A DNA stretch of 64,000 bases from Shinella fusca (GTDB lineage: Bacteria > Pseudomonadota > Alphaproteobacteria > Rhizobiales > Rhizobiaceae), in NCBI RefSeq assembly GCF_014203155.1, contig NZ_JACHIK010000008.1:62001-126000 (forward strand), given 5' to 3'. Positions 8,707 through 18,018 of the stretch are shown piece by piece (the first letter of the stretch is position 1; each line of letters starts with the position of its first letter). The notes under the pieces were generated by a model. The model was not told where the DNA came from. It did no database searches and saw only the letters and a list, made by a program, of their open reading frames with translations. Made by a program: the position numbers and the translations under genes.

Positions 8707-9603
8707 CTACGGCACCGGCCGCTCCCGGCGGAAGATCACCAGCAGCAGCACCAGCGCGGAAAAGATCACGAGGTCGCGCCAGAGGAAATCGCCGTAGGCG
8801 CTCCAGAGCGTTTCGGCGAGCCCCATCGCCGCGCCGCCGAGGGCGGAGAGGAGCGGCGCCCCTGCCCCGCCGATGGCGGCGATGAACAGCACCTTCACGC
8901 CGAAGACGAGACCAGCACCGAAATCCATGTTGCCGTAGTAGGAAACGGCGAGGATGCCGGTGATGCTGGCGATGAGCGCGGCAAGCACATAGGCGCCGAG
9001 ATAGACGCCCGCCGCATCCACTCCGCACAGTTCCGCCGCCTGCCGGTCCTGCGACACCGCGCGCCAGCGCCGCCCCCATGCGGAGCGGACGAGGAAGAGA
9101 TGGCCGGCGGCGACGAGCGCGACCATCGCCGCCGTGTTGAGGAGCTGCAGCACCGTCAGCACGATCGGAAAGGCCGGATCGCCCCACAGCCGCACCGGCG
9201 TGCCGAGCAGCGGCGGCAGCCAGAGGCTGCGCGTTTCGGAGGCAAGCCGCGCGGTCTCCATCAGCACCAGCACGACGCCGAGCGCGGCCACCACCACCGT
9301 ATTGTCCGAGGAAAAGGCGAGCGGGCGCATGACGTGGCGCCCGACGACCAGGCCGGCACCGACGCCGTAGACCAGCGCCATCGCCGCACCGAGGACGAGC
9401 GCGGCCGGCAGCACCAGCCAAAGCCTGTTCCAGCCGTAGCCGGCGAAGAGCACGAACATCTGCGCGGCGAAGGCGAAGAGCGCGCCATAGGCGACATCGG
9501 CCCGGCGCGTCACGGCGAAGGCGATCGAATAGCCGAAGGCGAGCGCCGCATAGAGCGCGGCGACAGGCAGGGCATTGGCGATCTGCTGGAGGAAATAGGC
9601 CAT
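8707..9603 (-). CDS. LivH-type branched-chain amino-acid ABC permease, orphan
   Basis: A 298-residue, highly hydrophobic protein with eight or so membrane helices and the LivH/BPD-type features ALAFGYSIAF, RAVSQDRQAAELCGVD (the cytoplasmic coupling loop) and FGVKVLFIAAIGGAG. Such permeases work with LivM, LivG/F ATPases and a binding protein; none is encoded next to it here, so it would have to borrow partners or be a remnant. The ATG at 9603 was chosen because it starts the first helix. It is divergent from the CGNR regulator, with a 26-base inverted repeat between them. Confidence 0.85.
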   Translation of the reverse strand: MAYFLQQIANALPVAALYAALAFGYSIAFAVTRRADVAYGALFAFAAQMFVLFAGYGWNRLWLVLPAALVLGAAMALVYGVGAGLVVGRHVMRPLAFSSDNTVVVAALGVVLVLMETARLASETRSLWLPPLLGTPVRLWGDPAFPIVLTVLQLLNTAAMVALVAAGHLFLVRSAWGRRWRAVSQDRQAAELCGVDAAGVYLGAYVLAALIASITGILAVSYYGNMDFGAGLVFGVKVLFIAAIGGAGAPLLSALGGAAMGLAETLWSAYGDFLWRDLVIFSALVLLLVIFRRERPVP

Positions 9604-9633
9604 GGCGCTTTCCGGCGGCGTTTCGTGTGTGAA

Positions 9634-9639
9634 ATTATA
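9634..9639 (-). promoter_or_regulatory. Candidate -10 box of the permease gene
   Basis: A perfect TATAAT on the minus strand, directly abutting the 9639-9664 inverted repeat, so a repressor there would occlude the promoter. No good -35 box is visible. Confidence 0.4.
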
Positions 9640-9664
9640 ACTGGCAAAATTGCTTTTACCAGTT
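9639..9664. promoter_or_regulatory. Candidate operator between permease and CGNR regulator
   Basis: Inverted repeat AACTGG...CCAGTT, extended inward by AAAA/TTTT after one mismatch, with loop TTGC: ten of eleven positions pair. It ends 10 bases before the CGNR start and 36 bases from the permease start. A site for autoregulation and control of the divergent gene is inferred. Confidence 0.55.
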
Positions 9665-9674
9665 AGAATATCGC

Positions 9675-10229
9675 ATGACCTTTTCCTGGACCCGACATCG
9701 CTTCTCCGGCGGGGCGCTTGCGCTGGACGTCGCCAATTCCGTGGTGCTGCGCGCCGATCCCGAACGCCGGGTCGACCGCTTCGCCGACCCGGCGACGCTC
9801 GACGCCTTCCCGGCAGGCGCTGCCCGGCACGGCGCGGAACACGGCCTGTTCGGGGCATTGGAGCCGGTGCGAAAGGACGCGCGGGAAGATTTCCTTGCGC
9901 TGCGCGAGGCCATCGACCGGCATTTTCGCGCGGAAATCCTCGGTGCGGGCAAGCCGGCCCTGCTCGCCGACCTCCTCGACGCCATCTCGGCGACGCTCAG
10001 GCACTCCGGCGAGCGGCCGCAGGCGCTGGATACGGCGACGGCCCGTTCTGCCCTCCTGCTCCTGTCCCGGCCGGAGCCGGAACGGCTGAAGATCTGCCCG
10101 AACTGCCACTGGCTCTTCCTCGACCGCAGCCGCAACCGCTCGCGCGCCTGGTGCGACATGGCCGTCTGCGGCAACCGGGTGAAGGCGAGCCGCCATTATC
10201 GCCGCACGAGGGAGGAGCCCCGGCCATGA
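9675..10229 (+). CDS. CGNR zinc-finger transcriptional regulator
   Basis: A 184-residue protein with an N-terminal ABATE domain (stress-linked, likely ligand sensing) and a C-terminal CGNR zinc finger. Cys-141, Cys-144, Cys-160 and Cys-165 are present (CPNCHWLFLD, then WCDMAVCGNR), followed by the basic stretch VKASRHYRR. Members of this family are putative DNA-binding regulators, often divergent from the transporter they control, as here. Its stop overlaps the next gene by four bases (ATGA), so the downstream lipoprotein is in the same unit. Confidence 0.92.
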   Translation: MTFSWTRHRFSGGALALDVANSVVLRADPERRVDRFADPATLDAFPAGAARHGAEHGLFGALEPVRKDAREDFLALREAIDRHFRAEILGAGKPALLADLLDAISATLRHSGERPQALDTATARSALLLLSRPEPERLKICPNCHWLFLDRSRNRSRAWCDMAVCGNRVKASRHYRRTREEPRP

Positions 10230-10726
10230 AGCGCGTCCTGTTGTCGATCCTGCTGCCGCTTGCCCTTTCCGCCTGCCAGCGCGAGAGCGGGCCGGACCCG
10301 TTGAAGCTGACGGGCCGCATGTTCGTCTTCAACTACCGCCTCGCCTACGCGACCTATATCGTGACGCTCGACAAGGTGCAGCCGCTGCCGGACGGGTCCG
10401 TCGTGAAGGTGGAGTTCGAGAACCCGGCGGGCGGCGACCCGCTGCTGCTGGAGCGGAAGGTCTTTGCGAACCAGACGCGCGTCGTGCTGGAAAGCCCGGA
10501 CATAACCTGCGTGAAGAAGGACCGGCCCTATTCCGTCGCCATCGCCGTGATCGGCCCGGACGGCGCGCGCCTGCAATCGCTGGAGACGAAGGTGACCTCG
10601 AACGCCGACCAGGACATCCTGCCGGCAAAGCCCCTGATCGTCGGCCCGGGCTACGACAAGAACCCGGAGGTCTTCAAGGACGGCAAGCCCCCCGCGCATT
10701 TCGAAACGGCGAAGTGCCCCATCTGA
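10226..10726 (+). CDS. Lipoprotein of unknown function
   Basis: A 166-residue protein with a lipoprotein signal (MKRVLLSILLPLALSAC, lipobox LSAC). The mature part looks beta-rich (MFVFNYRLAYATYIVTLDKV, VVKVEFENPAGG, RVVLESPDITCVKKDRPY) and has further cysteines near positions 94 and 164 that could pair. I do not recognise the family. It is translationally coupled to the CGNR gene. A link to the divergent permease is possible from context only; it is not a typical Liv binding protein, being far too short. Confidence 0.75.
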   Translation: MKRVLLSILLPLALSACQRESGPDPLKLTGRMFVFNYRLAYATYIVTLDKVQPLPDGSVVKVEFENPAGGDPLLLERKVFANQTRVVLESPDITCVKKDRPYSVAIAVIGPDGARLQSLETKVTSNADQDILPAKPLIVGPGYDKNPEVFKDGKPPAHFETAKCPI

Positions 10727-10744
10727 GGCAGGGCCGAGAGGCAT

Positions 10745-10862
10745 GGATGGTCGGGTCAAGCCCGGCCATGACGAAGGAGAGGTTGGCGGAACGACGGTTC
10801 CGGTTTGATAGCCGGCATCGCCGCCTGCACGCCGTCATCCTCGGCCCTGAGCCGAGGATCCA
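10745..10862. repeat. REP-type palindrome pair, diverged (copy 2)
   Basis: Left arm 10745-10773 is a variant palindrome (ATGGTCGGG...CCCGGCCAT); right arm at 10833-10862 is the ATCCTCGG...CCGAGGAT form. They face each other as in copies 1 and 5, but spacer and left arm have diverged. Lies between convergent lipoprotein and ndk. Confidence 0.78.
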
Positions 10863-10908
10863 CGGCCGCGGATGGGGCGTGGATGGACGGGGCAGCCCGG
10901 TCAAAAGC

Positions 10909-10936
10909 AAGACGGGGCCTTTCGGCCCCGTCTTTT
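10909..10936. terminator. Intrinsic terminator of ndk
   Basis: An 11-bp perfect stem (AAGACGGGGCC/GGCCCCGTCTT), TTTC loop, with A/T runs on both sides; 20 bases past the ndk stop on the minus strand. Confidence 0.88.
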
Positions 10937-10955
10937 CATGTCGAAGGCGTGCGGA

Positions 10956-11378
10956 TCAGCCGACGATTTCGGTGTCGGAGAACCAGTACTTGATTTCCTG
11001 GGCAGCCGTTTCCGGGGCGTCGGAGCCGTGGACGGAGTTCTCGCCGATCGAGAGCGCGTGGGTCTTGCGGATGGTGCCTTCGTCGGCGTTCGCCGGGTTG
11101 GTGGCGCCCATGACTTCGCGGTTCTTCAGGATGGCGTTCTCGCCCTCGAGAACCTGGACGACCGTCGGGCCGGAGGTCATGCCTTCGACCAGCTCGCCGA
11201 AGAACGGACGTTCCTTGTGGACGGCGTAGAAGCCTTCGGCTTCGCGGCGGCTCATCCAGACGCGCTTGGAAGCAACGACGCGCAGGCCCGCGTCTTCCAG
11301 CATCTTGGTGATGGCGCCGGTCAGGTTGCGCTTCGTCGCGTCCGGCTTGATCATCGAAAAGGTGCGTTCAATCGCCAT
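10956..11378 (-). CDS. ndk: Nucleoside diphosphate kinase
   Basis: A 140-residue NDK that transfers the gamma-phosphate of NTPs to NDPs through a phospho-histidine. The active-site segment [10 protein letters not shown] places the nucleophile at His-117, and [11 protein letters not shown] at the start is the family nucleotide-site motif. Full length and single copy. An upstream promoter and downstream terminator make it a monocistronic unit. Confidence 0.97.
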   Translation of the reverse strand: MAIERTFSMIKPDATKRNLTGAITKMLEDAGLRVVASKRVWMSRREAEGFYAVHKERPFFGELVEGMTSGPTVVQVLEGENAILKNREVMGATNPANADEGTIRKTHALSIGENSVHGSDAPETAAQEIKYWFSDTEIVG

Positions 11379-11416
11379 TTTCCCGTTTCCCTTGGTTTTC
11401 CGGTGAAAGTGGCGGT

Positions 11417-11445
11417 TCAATAGCCGCCAACGCCCGGCAAAACAA
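11417..11445 (-). promoter_or_regulatory. Candidate sigma70 promoter of ndk
   Basis: TTGTTT and TATTGA on the minus strand, 17 bases apart, about 40 bases before the ndk ATG. Confidence 0.5.
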
Positions 11446-11482
11446 GGGGGTGGCGGCGTTTGGCGACTTCAGCGGCAAAGTT

Positions 11483-12172
11483 TCATGCCGCCGTCACGCG
11501 ATGGCCGATGCCGCCGTGGAGATCGAGGCAACGGGCGAACCAGCCGGCGACCGGGTCGTCCTCCGCCAGCACCTTCGTGCCCGCGGTCGTGCGCAGCCAT
11601 TGCAGCGCGCCGAAGACGATGTAATCCGGAAAGAGCGGGCCTTCCCCGCCGATGAAGGGCTGCGCCTTCAGCATGTTGCGCAGCGGCTGGAGCCTCTTGG
11701 CAAACCCCTCGACCTCGGCCCGCCCGGCCGCCGCGATCTCCTCCAGCGAGGCGCCGAGGCGTTCCTCCCGGCTGCGGCGGAAATAGGCCTGGTCCTTCGG
11801 CGCGAGCATGTCGTGGATATCGAGGATGGCGATGCGGGTGACGGCCATGTGCAGCGCCGATTGCGACCAGTTCTCGATGAAGCGGGCCATGGCCTTGCCG
11901 CCCTCCCCGCCGAACAGCGAGGGCCGGTCGGGATAGGCCTCGTCGAGATAGAGCGCGATGTCGAAGCTGTCGCGCACCAGCCTCTCGCCGTCGCGCAGGA
12001 GCGGCACCGTCGCCGTGCAACCGCCCTCGATGGCCGGGATGTCGGTGAAGGGAACCGGCACCGTCTCGTAGTCGAGACCCTTGTGGGCGAGCGACATGAC
12101 CGTCTTCCAGACATGGGGCGAGAACTGGCGCGCCGGATCGGCGGCGCAAAGGGCATAGAGCAGTCGCGTCAT
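11483..12172 (-). CDS. Glutathione S-transferase family protein
   Basis: A 229-residue protein with a thioredoxin-like N-domain (PHVWKTVMSLAHKGLDYETVPVP, then the TVPLLRDGERLVRDSFDIALYLD glutathione-site region) and a helical C-domain (GEGPLFPDYIVFGALQWLRT). It resembles the fungal/bacterial GST subgroup that includes LigE/LigF-like etherases, but the substrate is not determined. It is unrelated in sequence to the GST at 2.1 kb. Upstream lies a short divergent region shared with the DinB-family gene. Confidence 0.85.
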   Translation of the reverse strand: MTRLLYALCAADPARQFSPHVWKTVMSLAHKGLDYETVPVPFTDIPAIEGGCTATVPLLRDGERLVRDSFDIALYLDEAYPDRPSLFGGEGGKAMARFIENWSQSALHMAVTRIAILDIHDMLAPKDQAYFRRSREERLGASLEEIAAAGRAEVEGFAKRLQPLRNMLKAQPFIGGEGPLFPDYIVFGALQWLRTTAGTKVLAEDDPVAGWFARCLDLHGGIGHRVTAA

Positions 12173-12304
12173 GAAGGCCTCGTTTGCTGATGTGCCGCAT
12201 TGGACCGCAGCATTGCGCGCGTGGCAAATCAGATAATTTCATGGATGGCATTCACGCCGCTGACGAAGCCCCGTTCTATAGTCCGGATGAATCAGGAGGC
12301 CACG

Positions 12305-12820
12305 ATGCTCGATCAATACCGCATGTTCACCGCCTACAATGCCTGGGCCAACCGCACGCTCTACGAGGCGGTCGGCGCCCTTTCGGACGAGGCACGGCGC
12401 AAGGACCTCGGCGCCTTCTTCGGCTCGCTGCACCGCACGCTGAACCATCTGCTGGTGGCCGACCGCATCTGGATGAAGCGCTTCACGGGCGCCGGGGATG
12501 CGCCGACGCGCCTCGACACCATCCTTTTCGAGGATTTCGCCGGCCTTCGCCAGGCGCGGCAGGAGGAGGACGCGCGCCTTGCCGCCTTCGTCGATTCGCT
12601 GACCGAGGAGAAGATCGCGGCTAACTTCACCTATAGCCCGATCACCAATCCGGGCAGCATCACCCATCCCCTCGGCCCGGCGCTCGCCCATATCTTCAAC
12701 CACCAGACCCATCACCGCGGCCAGTGCCACGCCATGCTGACGGCGCTCGGCGGCCCGAGCCTTGCGCTCGACCTTCTCTTTTTCCTGCGCAGCGAGAGGC
12801 CGGATTTCCTGGCGATTTAG
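12305..12820 (+). CDS. DinB/YfiT-family putative metalloenzyme
   Basis: A 171-residue four-helix-bundle protein. The metal-binding triad of the DinB family is visible: a histidine in LHRTLNHLLVADRIW and two in FNHQTHHRGQ. Family members bind Ni, Zn or Fe and include thiol S-transferases using bacillithiol or mycothiol; the thiol partner here is unknown. ATG at 12305 has an AGGAGG ribosome site seven bases upstream, so it was preferred to two upstream in-frame starts. Confidence 0.85.
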   Translation: MLDQYRMFTAYNAWANRTLYEAVGALSDEARRKDLGAFFGSLHRTLNHLLVADRIWMKRFTGAGDAPTRLDTILFEDFAGLRQARQEEDARLAAFVDSLTEEKIAANFTYSPITNPGSITHPLGPALAHIFNHQTHHRGQCHAMLTALGGPSLALDLLFFLRSERPDFLAI

Positions 12821-12909
12821 CGGCGAGCGGCCGCTTCGATTCCTGCAATAGCGGTGATACACTCTTCTGCTACGGGAGTATCCGGCATCGGGGCGCGGGG
12901 GCGGCTCCG

Positions 12910-12929
12910 CCTGTCACCCAGGTGACAGG
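12910..12929. promoter_or_regulatory. Lux-box-like 20-bp perfect palindrome
   Basis: CCTGTCACCCAGGTGACAGG is a perfect dyad (9-bp arms around CA) with the CTGNC...GNCAG layout of LuxR-family boxes. A GATAGT -10-like hexamer at 12949-12954 would put transcription start near 12961, centring the box at about -42, the classical position for LuxR activation. No luxR or luxI gene is in the window. Confidence 0.5.
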
Positions 12930-13011
12930 CAGGAAAGGCCGATGCTGGGATAGTCGCTGCCATCGAGGCCGGCGCCGAAGGGCGCCGCCTTGCCCGGAGA
13001 GAGGACGAACA

Positions 13012-13296
13012 ATGGCAAGAACGACCGAGGAATGGGCCGCCCTGCTCGGCAGCACCCTTTGCAAGATGGCGCGCGTCCACGGCACCGACGCCCCCGATGC
13101 CTACCTGCCGGAGGAGTGCTATCCGGTAATCGAGAAGACCTTCGACGTGGCGCTGGCCGAGGCACGCGCCGAGGGCTATGCCGCCGCCATGCGCGACCTG
13201 CAGCACAACCGGCCGGTTCGCGAAGAGAGCCCTCGCCGGCTGGCGGTGATCGGACAGGTCATGCGTGCAATCCCACTCGCCCGCCGTATGGCCTGA
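13012..13296 (+). CDS. Small conserved-looking protein of unknown function
   Basis: 94 residues, predicted helical and soluble (TEEWAALLGSTLCKMARVHG, VIEKTFDVALAEARAEGYAAAMRDLQ), with a basic C-terminus (RAIPLARRMA). No signal peptide or membrane segment. I do not recognise a family. The start at 13012 follows GGAGAGAGGA, a usable ribosome site. A lux-box-like palindrome lies 83 bases upstream and a GC hairpin at 12970-12987 sits in the presumed leader. Quorum or LuxR-solo control is an inference from that site only. Confidence 0.65.
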   Translation: MARTTEEWAALLGSTLCKMARVHGTDAPDAYLPEECYPVIEKTFDVALAEARAEGYAAAMRDLQHNRPVREESPRRLAVIGQVMRAIPLARRMA

Positions 13297-13433
13297 GGCG
13301 GCCAGAATTGCCGTTCGTCAATTTGTCTCGATTTTTTCTTCAGCACACGTAAAATTAACCGCGCAATCCGATAGTTACGCCAATCGATCCGACCCCGCGC
13401 AGGCGTTCCGCCGCGCTCATCCAATGGCGTTTC

Positions 13434-14516
13434 ATGAGCAGCAAAGCCACCTCCGCCCCCAGGGACATACAACCGGCGGTTCCGCCGATCATGGCGCGCA
13501 TCGCCCATGCCATGGCCAGCCTCGGCATTGCCGCGCTGCCGCGCAACTACGAACTCCTGTTCGAGGCGCTGAACGGCAATGCGGGCGTCGCGCGCGAGAT
13601 CGCGACGCTCGGCAAGGCGCCCGACCAGGCGATGCTCGATTCGATCGCCCTCAGGCATTCCCTGCCGAGCCATAACGTGCTCGCCGCCGGGCAGGCCGCG
13701 GGCGAAGCGGTGCGCGTGCTTTCCGAAATCTCCCGCACGGCGGAGGAGAACCAGCGCCAGCGCGCCGCCGCGGTGCAGGAACTGGAGGAGATCGCCGGGC
13801 GGATGAAGGACGACCCGGTGCTCGGCATTTCCGACTTTTCGACCGACACGGGCCGCCTGCTCTCGCTCGTGCGCGGCATTCTCGGCGCCGACCGGGCCAC
13901 GGCTGCGAAGATGGGCGACCTCCAGGCCCATCTCGACGGCCTGCGCTCGGGCCTTGCCGTCAGCCGCGAGGCGCTGACCCACGACCCGGTCACCGGGCTT
14001 GCCAACCAGGCGGCGCTCATCGGCCGCCTGAAGCGCTTCTTCCAGGAGGAGGCCGAGGGCAATACCGCCGCCCTCCTCCTCTTCCGGGTCGAGCAGCTCA
14101 AGGAATTCGCCGAGACGCATCCGGCAGGGGCGGCGGAAAAGACGCTGAAGCGCCTTGCCGCGATCTTCCGCCAGTCGGTCAAGAAGAACGATTTCGTCGC
14201 GCGGACGGGACCGGACCTCTTCTGCCTGCTGCTCTGCGACGTCAACCGCGAGATCGCCGTCACCATTGCAAGACGTGTCGCCGGGCGCGTGGCCGAACGG
14301 CCCTTCCCCTTCCTCGACCGCGAGCTGCCGGCCGGCTTCCTCACGCTGACCGCCGGCGTCTCGCTGACGGATTCGGCCGAAACGCCGATGGCGCTCTACG
14401 AGCAGGCCGACCGGGCGCTCGCCTATGCCGCCGACAGCGGCATTGCGCTGCGCATCTATTCGGCCGAGGTCGCCGAACGGTCGGGCCGGCTCTATCGTTC
14501 GGGCAACGCGGCCTGA
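13434..14516 (+). CDS. Degenerate GGDEF-domain protein
   Basis: 360 residues. A helical N-terminal half (a PNYELLFEAL-like region seen in rhizobial GGDEF proteins, then a coiled coil RTAEENQRQRAAAVQELEEI) precedes a GGDEF fold beginning HDPVTGLANQAALIGRL. At residues 258-262 the active-site GGDEF is replaced by TGPDL, and the upstream inhibitory RxxD is KKND. Cyclic-di-GMP synthesis is therefore very unlikely; a binding or scaffold role is more plausible. No EAL domain or signal peptide. An AT-rich 137-base gap precedes it. Confidence 0.88.
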   Translation: MSSKATSAPRDIQPAVPPIMARIAHAMASLGIAALPRNYELLFEALNGNAGVAREIATLGKAPDQAMLDSIALRHSLPSHNVLAAGQAAGEAVRVLSEISRTAEENQRQRAAAVQELEEIAGRMKDDPVLGISDFSTDTGRLLSLVRGILGADRATAAKMGDLQAHLDGLRSGLAVSREALTHDPVTGLANQAALIGRLKRFFQEEAEGNTAALLLFRVEQLKEFAETHPAGAAEKTLKRLAAIFRQSVKKNDFVARTGPDLFCLLLCDVNREIAVTIARRVAGRVAERPFPFLDRELPAGFLTLTAGVSLTDSAETPMALYEQADRALAYAADSGIALRIYSAEVAERSGRLYRSGNAA

Positions 14517-14527
14517 CGATCCTCGCC

Positions 14528-14619
14528 GCAAAGCCGCTTTACACTTTTGCTGGAATTGCCCCCTCTTCGTCCGGCGCAATTCCGGACGCAAAACCGCTTC
14601 GCACTTTTGCTGGAATTGC
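14528..14619. repeat. Two 32-bp direct repeats upstream of the ABC-F gene
   Basis: Near-identical units at 14528-14559 and 14588-14619 (three differences), each ending CACTTTTGCTGGAATTGC and spaced 60 bases start to start. The intervening DNA carries GCAATTCCGG, an inverted copy of the unit end. The second copy ends 14 bases before the ABC-F start codon. I recall similar sequence before other rhizobial genes, but cannot check it here. Confidence 0.8.
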
Positions 14620-14633
14620 TCTATAGAGCCGGC

Positions 14634-16520
14634 ATGATCACCATTTCCGGCCTCACCGCCCGCGTCGCGGGGCGTCTCCTCATCGACAATGCTTCCGTTT
14701 CGCTGCCGGCGGGCACGAAGGCGGGCCTCGTCGGCCGCAACGGCACCGGCAAGTCCACGCTGTTCCGCATCATCACCGGCGACCTTGCGCCCGAGGCCGG
14801 CACGATCTCGCTGCCGAAGAACGCGCGCATCGGCCAGGTGGCGCAGGAAGCGCCCGGCACGGACGATCCGCTCATCGAGATCGTGCTTGCCGCCGACAAG
14901 GAGCGCGCCGCCCTCGTCAGGGAGGCGGAAACGGCGAGCGATCCGCATCGCATCGCCGAGATCCAGACCCGCCTCACCGATATCGGCGCCCATTCGGCCG
15001 AAGCGCGCGCGGCAAGCATCCTTGCCGGCCTCGGCTTCGACCACGAGGCGCAGCAGCGGCCGGCCAAGAGCTTTTCCGGCGGCTGGCGCATGCGCGTGGC
15101 GCTCGCGGCCGTGCTCTTCTCCGAGCCGGACCTCCTGCTCCTCGACGAGCCGACCAACTATCTCGACCTCGAAGGCACGCTGTGGCTGGAGGAATACGTG
15201 CGTCGCTATCCGCACACGGTCATCGTCATCAGCCACGACCGCGACCTTCTTAACACCGCCGTCAATTCGATCGTCCATCTCGACCAGCAGAAGCTGACCT
15301 TCTACCGCGGCTCCTACGACCAGTTCGAGCGCCAGAAGGCCGAGGCCGACGAATTGCAGATGAAGGCGAAGGCCAAGAACGAGGCGGCGCGAAAGCATCT
15401 CCAGAGCTTCATCGACCGCTTCCGCGCCAAGGCGACGAAGGCCCGGCAGGCGCAGAGCCGCATCAAGGCGCTGGAGCGCATGGGCACGGTCGCCGCCGTC
15501 GTGGAAAGCCATGTGCAGCCGATCACCTTCCCCGAGCCGGAAAAGCAGCCGGCCTCGCCCATCGTCGCCGTCGAGGGCGGGGCGGTCGGCTATGTGCCCG
15601 GCAAGCCGATCCTCAGGCAGATCAACCTTCGCATCGACAACGACGACCGCATCGCCCTCCTCGGCTCGAACGGCAACGGCAAGTCGACCTTCGCGAAATT
15701 CATCTCCGGCCGACTGGAGGCGGAGGCAGGCGCCGTCAAGCGTGCGCCGGGCCTCAAGATCGGCTTCTTCGCGCAGCACCAGCTCGACGATCTCATCCCC
15801 GACCAGTCGCCCGTCGAGCATGTGCGCCGGCTGATGCCGGAGGCCCCGGAAGCCAAGGTCCGCGCCCGCGTCGCCCAGATGGGCCTTGCCACGGAAAAGA
15901 TGTCGACCGCCGCCAAGGACCTTTCCGGCGGCGAGAAGGCGCGCCTTCTCATGGGCCTTGCCGCCTTCGACGCGCCGAACCTGCTCATCCTCGACGAGCC
16001 GACGAACCATCTCGACATCGACAGCCGCCGTGCGCTGATCGAGGCGCTGAACGACTACGAGGGCGCCGTCATCCTCATCTCGCACGACCGCCACCTCATC
16101 GAGGCGACCGTCGACCGGCTGTGGCTCGTCAACAACGGCACGGTGAAGAGTTTCGACGGCGACATGGAGGAATACCGCAGCCTCATCGTGCAGTCCGCCC
16201 GCAGGGACGACAGGGACAAGCCGGCCGCGGCCGGCGGCGAGGCGAGCAAGGCGGACCTGCGCAAGGCGAATGCCGACCGGCGCGCCCAGCTCGCCCCACT
16301 CCGCAAAAAGATCAACGAAATCGAATCGCTGACGGGAAAACTGCAGAAGCAGATTCAGCTCCTTGATGCGGAGCTTGCAGACCCCGCGCTCTACGAGAAG
16401 AGCCCGGCCAAGGCCGCCGAGAAGGCGAAGCTGCGGGCGGCGGCGGCCGGAAAGCTCGGCGAGGCCGAGGAGGAATGGCTGGAGCTTTCCGCGCAATACG
16501 AAGAGGCGATGGCCGGGTGA
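14634..16520 (+). CDS. ABC-F family ATPase (Uup/YheS-like)
   Basis: 628 residues with two ABC domains and no membrane segments. Domain 1: Walker A GRNGTGKST (34-42), signature FSGGWRMRVALA, Walker B LLLLDEPTNYLD. Domain 2: GSNGNGKST, LSGGEKARLLMGLA, LLILDEPTNHLD. Between them is the helical linker typical of ABC-F proteins, and a C-terminal coiled coil (LAPLRKKINEIESLTGKLQKQI) follows. ABC-F proteins act on ribosomes, adjusting translation or rescuing stalls; this one is closest in layout to YheS/Uup. A resistance role is less likely in this housekeeping context. Confidence 0.93.
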   Translation: MITISGLTARVAGRLLIDNASVSLPAGTKAGLVGRNGTGKSTLFRIITGDLAPEAGTISLPKNARIGQVAQEAPGTDDPLIEIVLAADKERAALVREAETASDPHRIAEIQTRLTDIGAHSAEARAASILAGLGFDHEAQQRPAKSFSGGWRMRVALAAVLFSEPDLLLLDEPTNYLDLEGTLWLEEYVRRYPHTVIVISHDRDLLNTAVNSIVHLDQQKLTFYRGSYDQFERQKAEADELQMKAKAKNEAARKHLQSFIDRFRAKATKARQAQSRIKALERMGTVAAVVESHVQPITFPEPEKQPASPIVAVEGGAVGYVPGKPILRQINLRIDNDDRIALLGSNGNGKSTFAKFISGRLEAEAGAVKRAPGLKIGFFAQHQLDDLIPDQSPVEHVRRLMPEAPEAKVRARVAQMGLATEKMSTAAKDLSGGEKARLLMGLAAFDAPNLLILDEPTNHLDIDSRRALIEALNDYEGAVILISHDRHLIEATVDRLWLVNNGTVKSFDGDMEEYRSLIVQSARRDDRDKPAAAGGEASKADLRKANADRRAQLAPLRKKINEIESLTGKLQKQIQLLDAELADPALYEKSPAKAAEKAKLRAAAAGKLGEAEEEWLELSAQYEEAMAG

Positions 16521-16586
16521 CCGGCCGGCGCCGGACGATGCTTTTTGCAAGAATCGCACAGAAAACAGGCAGATAGCCGGGTATTC

Positions 16587-17826
<1,240 letters not shown>

Positions 17827-17848
17827 GCGCCGGCTGAGACGGAAACGG

Positions 17849-17882
17849 AAAACCCCGGGGCGGCAGCGCCCCGGGGTTTTTG
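17849..17882 (+). terminator. Strong intrinsic terminator after dctP
   Basis: A 14-bp perfect stem (AAAACCCCGGGGCG/CGCCCCGGGGTTTT), GCAG loop, followed by TT; starts 22 bases past the stop. Confidence 0.92.
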
Positions 17883-18018
17883 TTTGGGCGGCGCGGATGC
17901 CCGGCTCGGCACTCTGCCCTCGCCCTCGCCCTCGCCTTCGCCGTCTCCCCCTTTACCGCTCCCTCGCCTTGGCTTTCGCTTTTGCTCCTTCTTTCCTCAT
18001 ACCTCCCACCTCTCCGCC

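Noticed and set aside
17916-17960. CCCTCG hexamer run as a possible CRISPR or functional repeat
   Set aside because: Only about three exact units without spacers; a simple microsatellite in a convergent gap.
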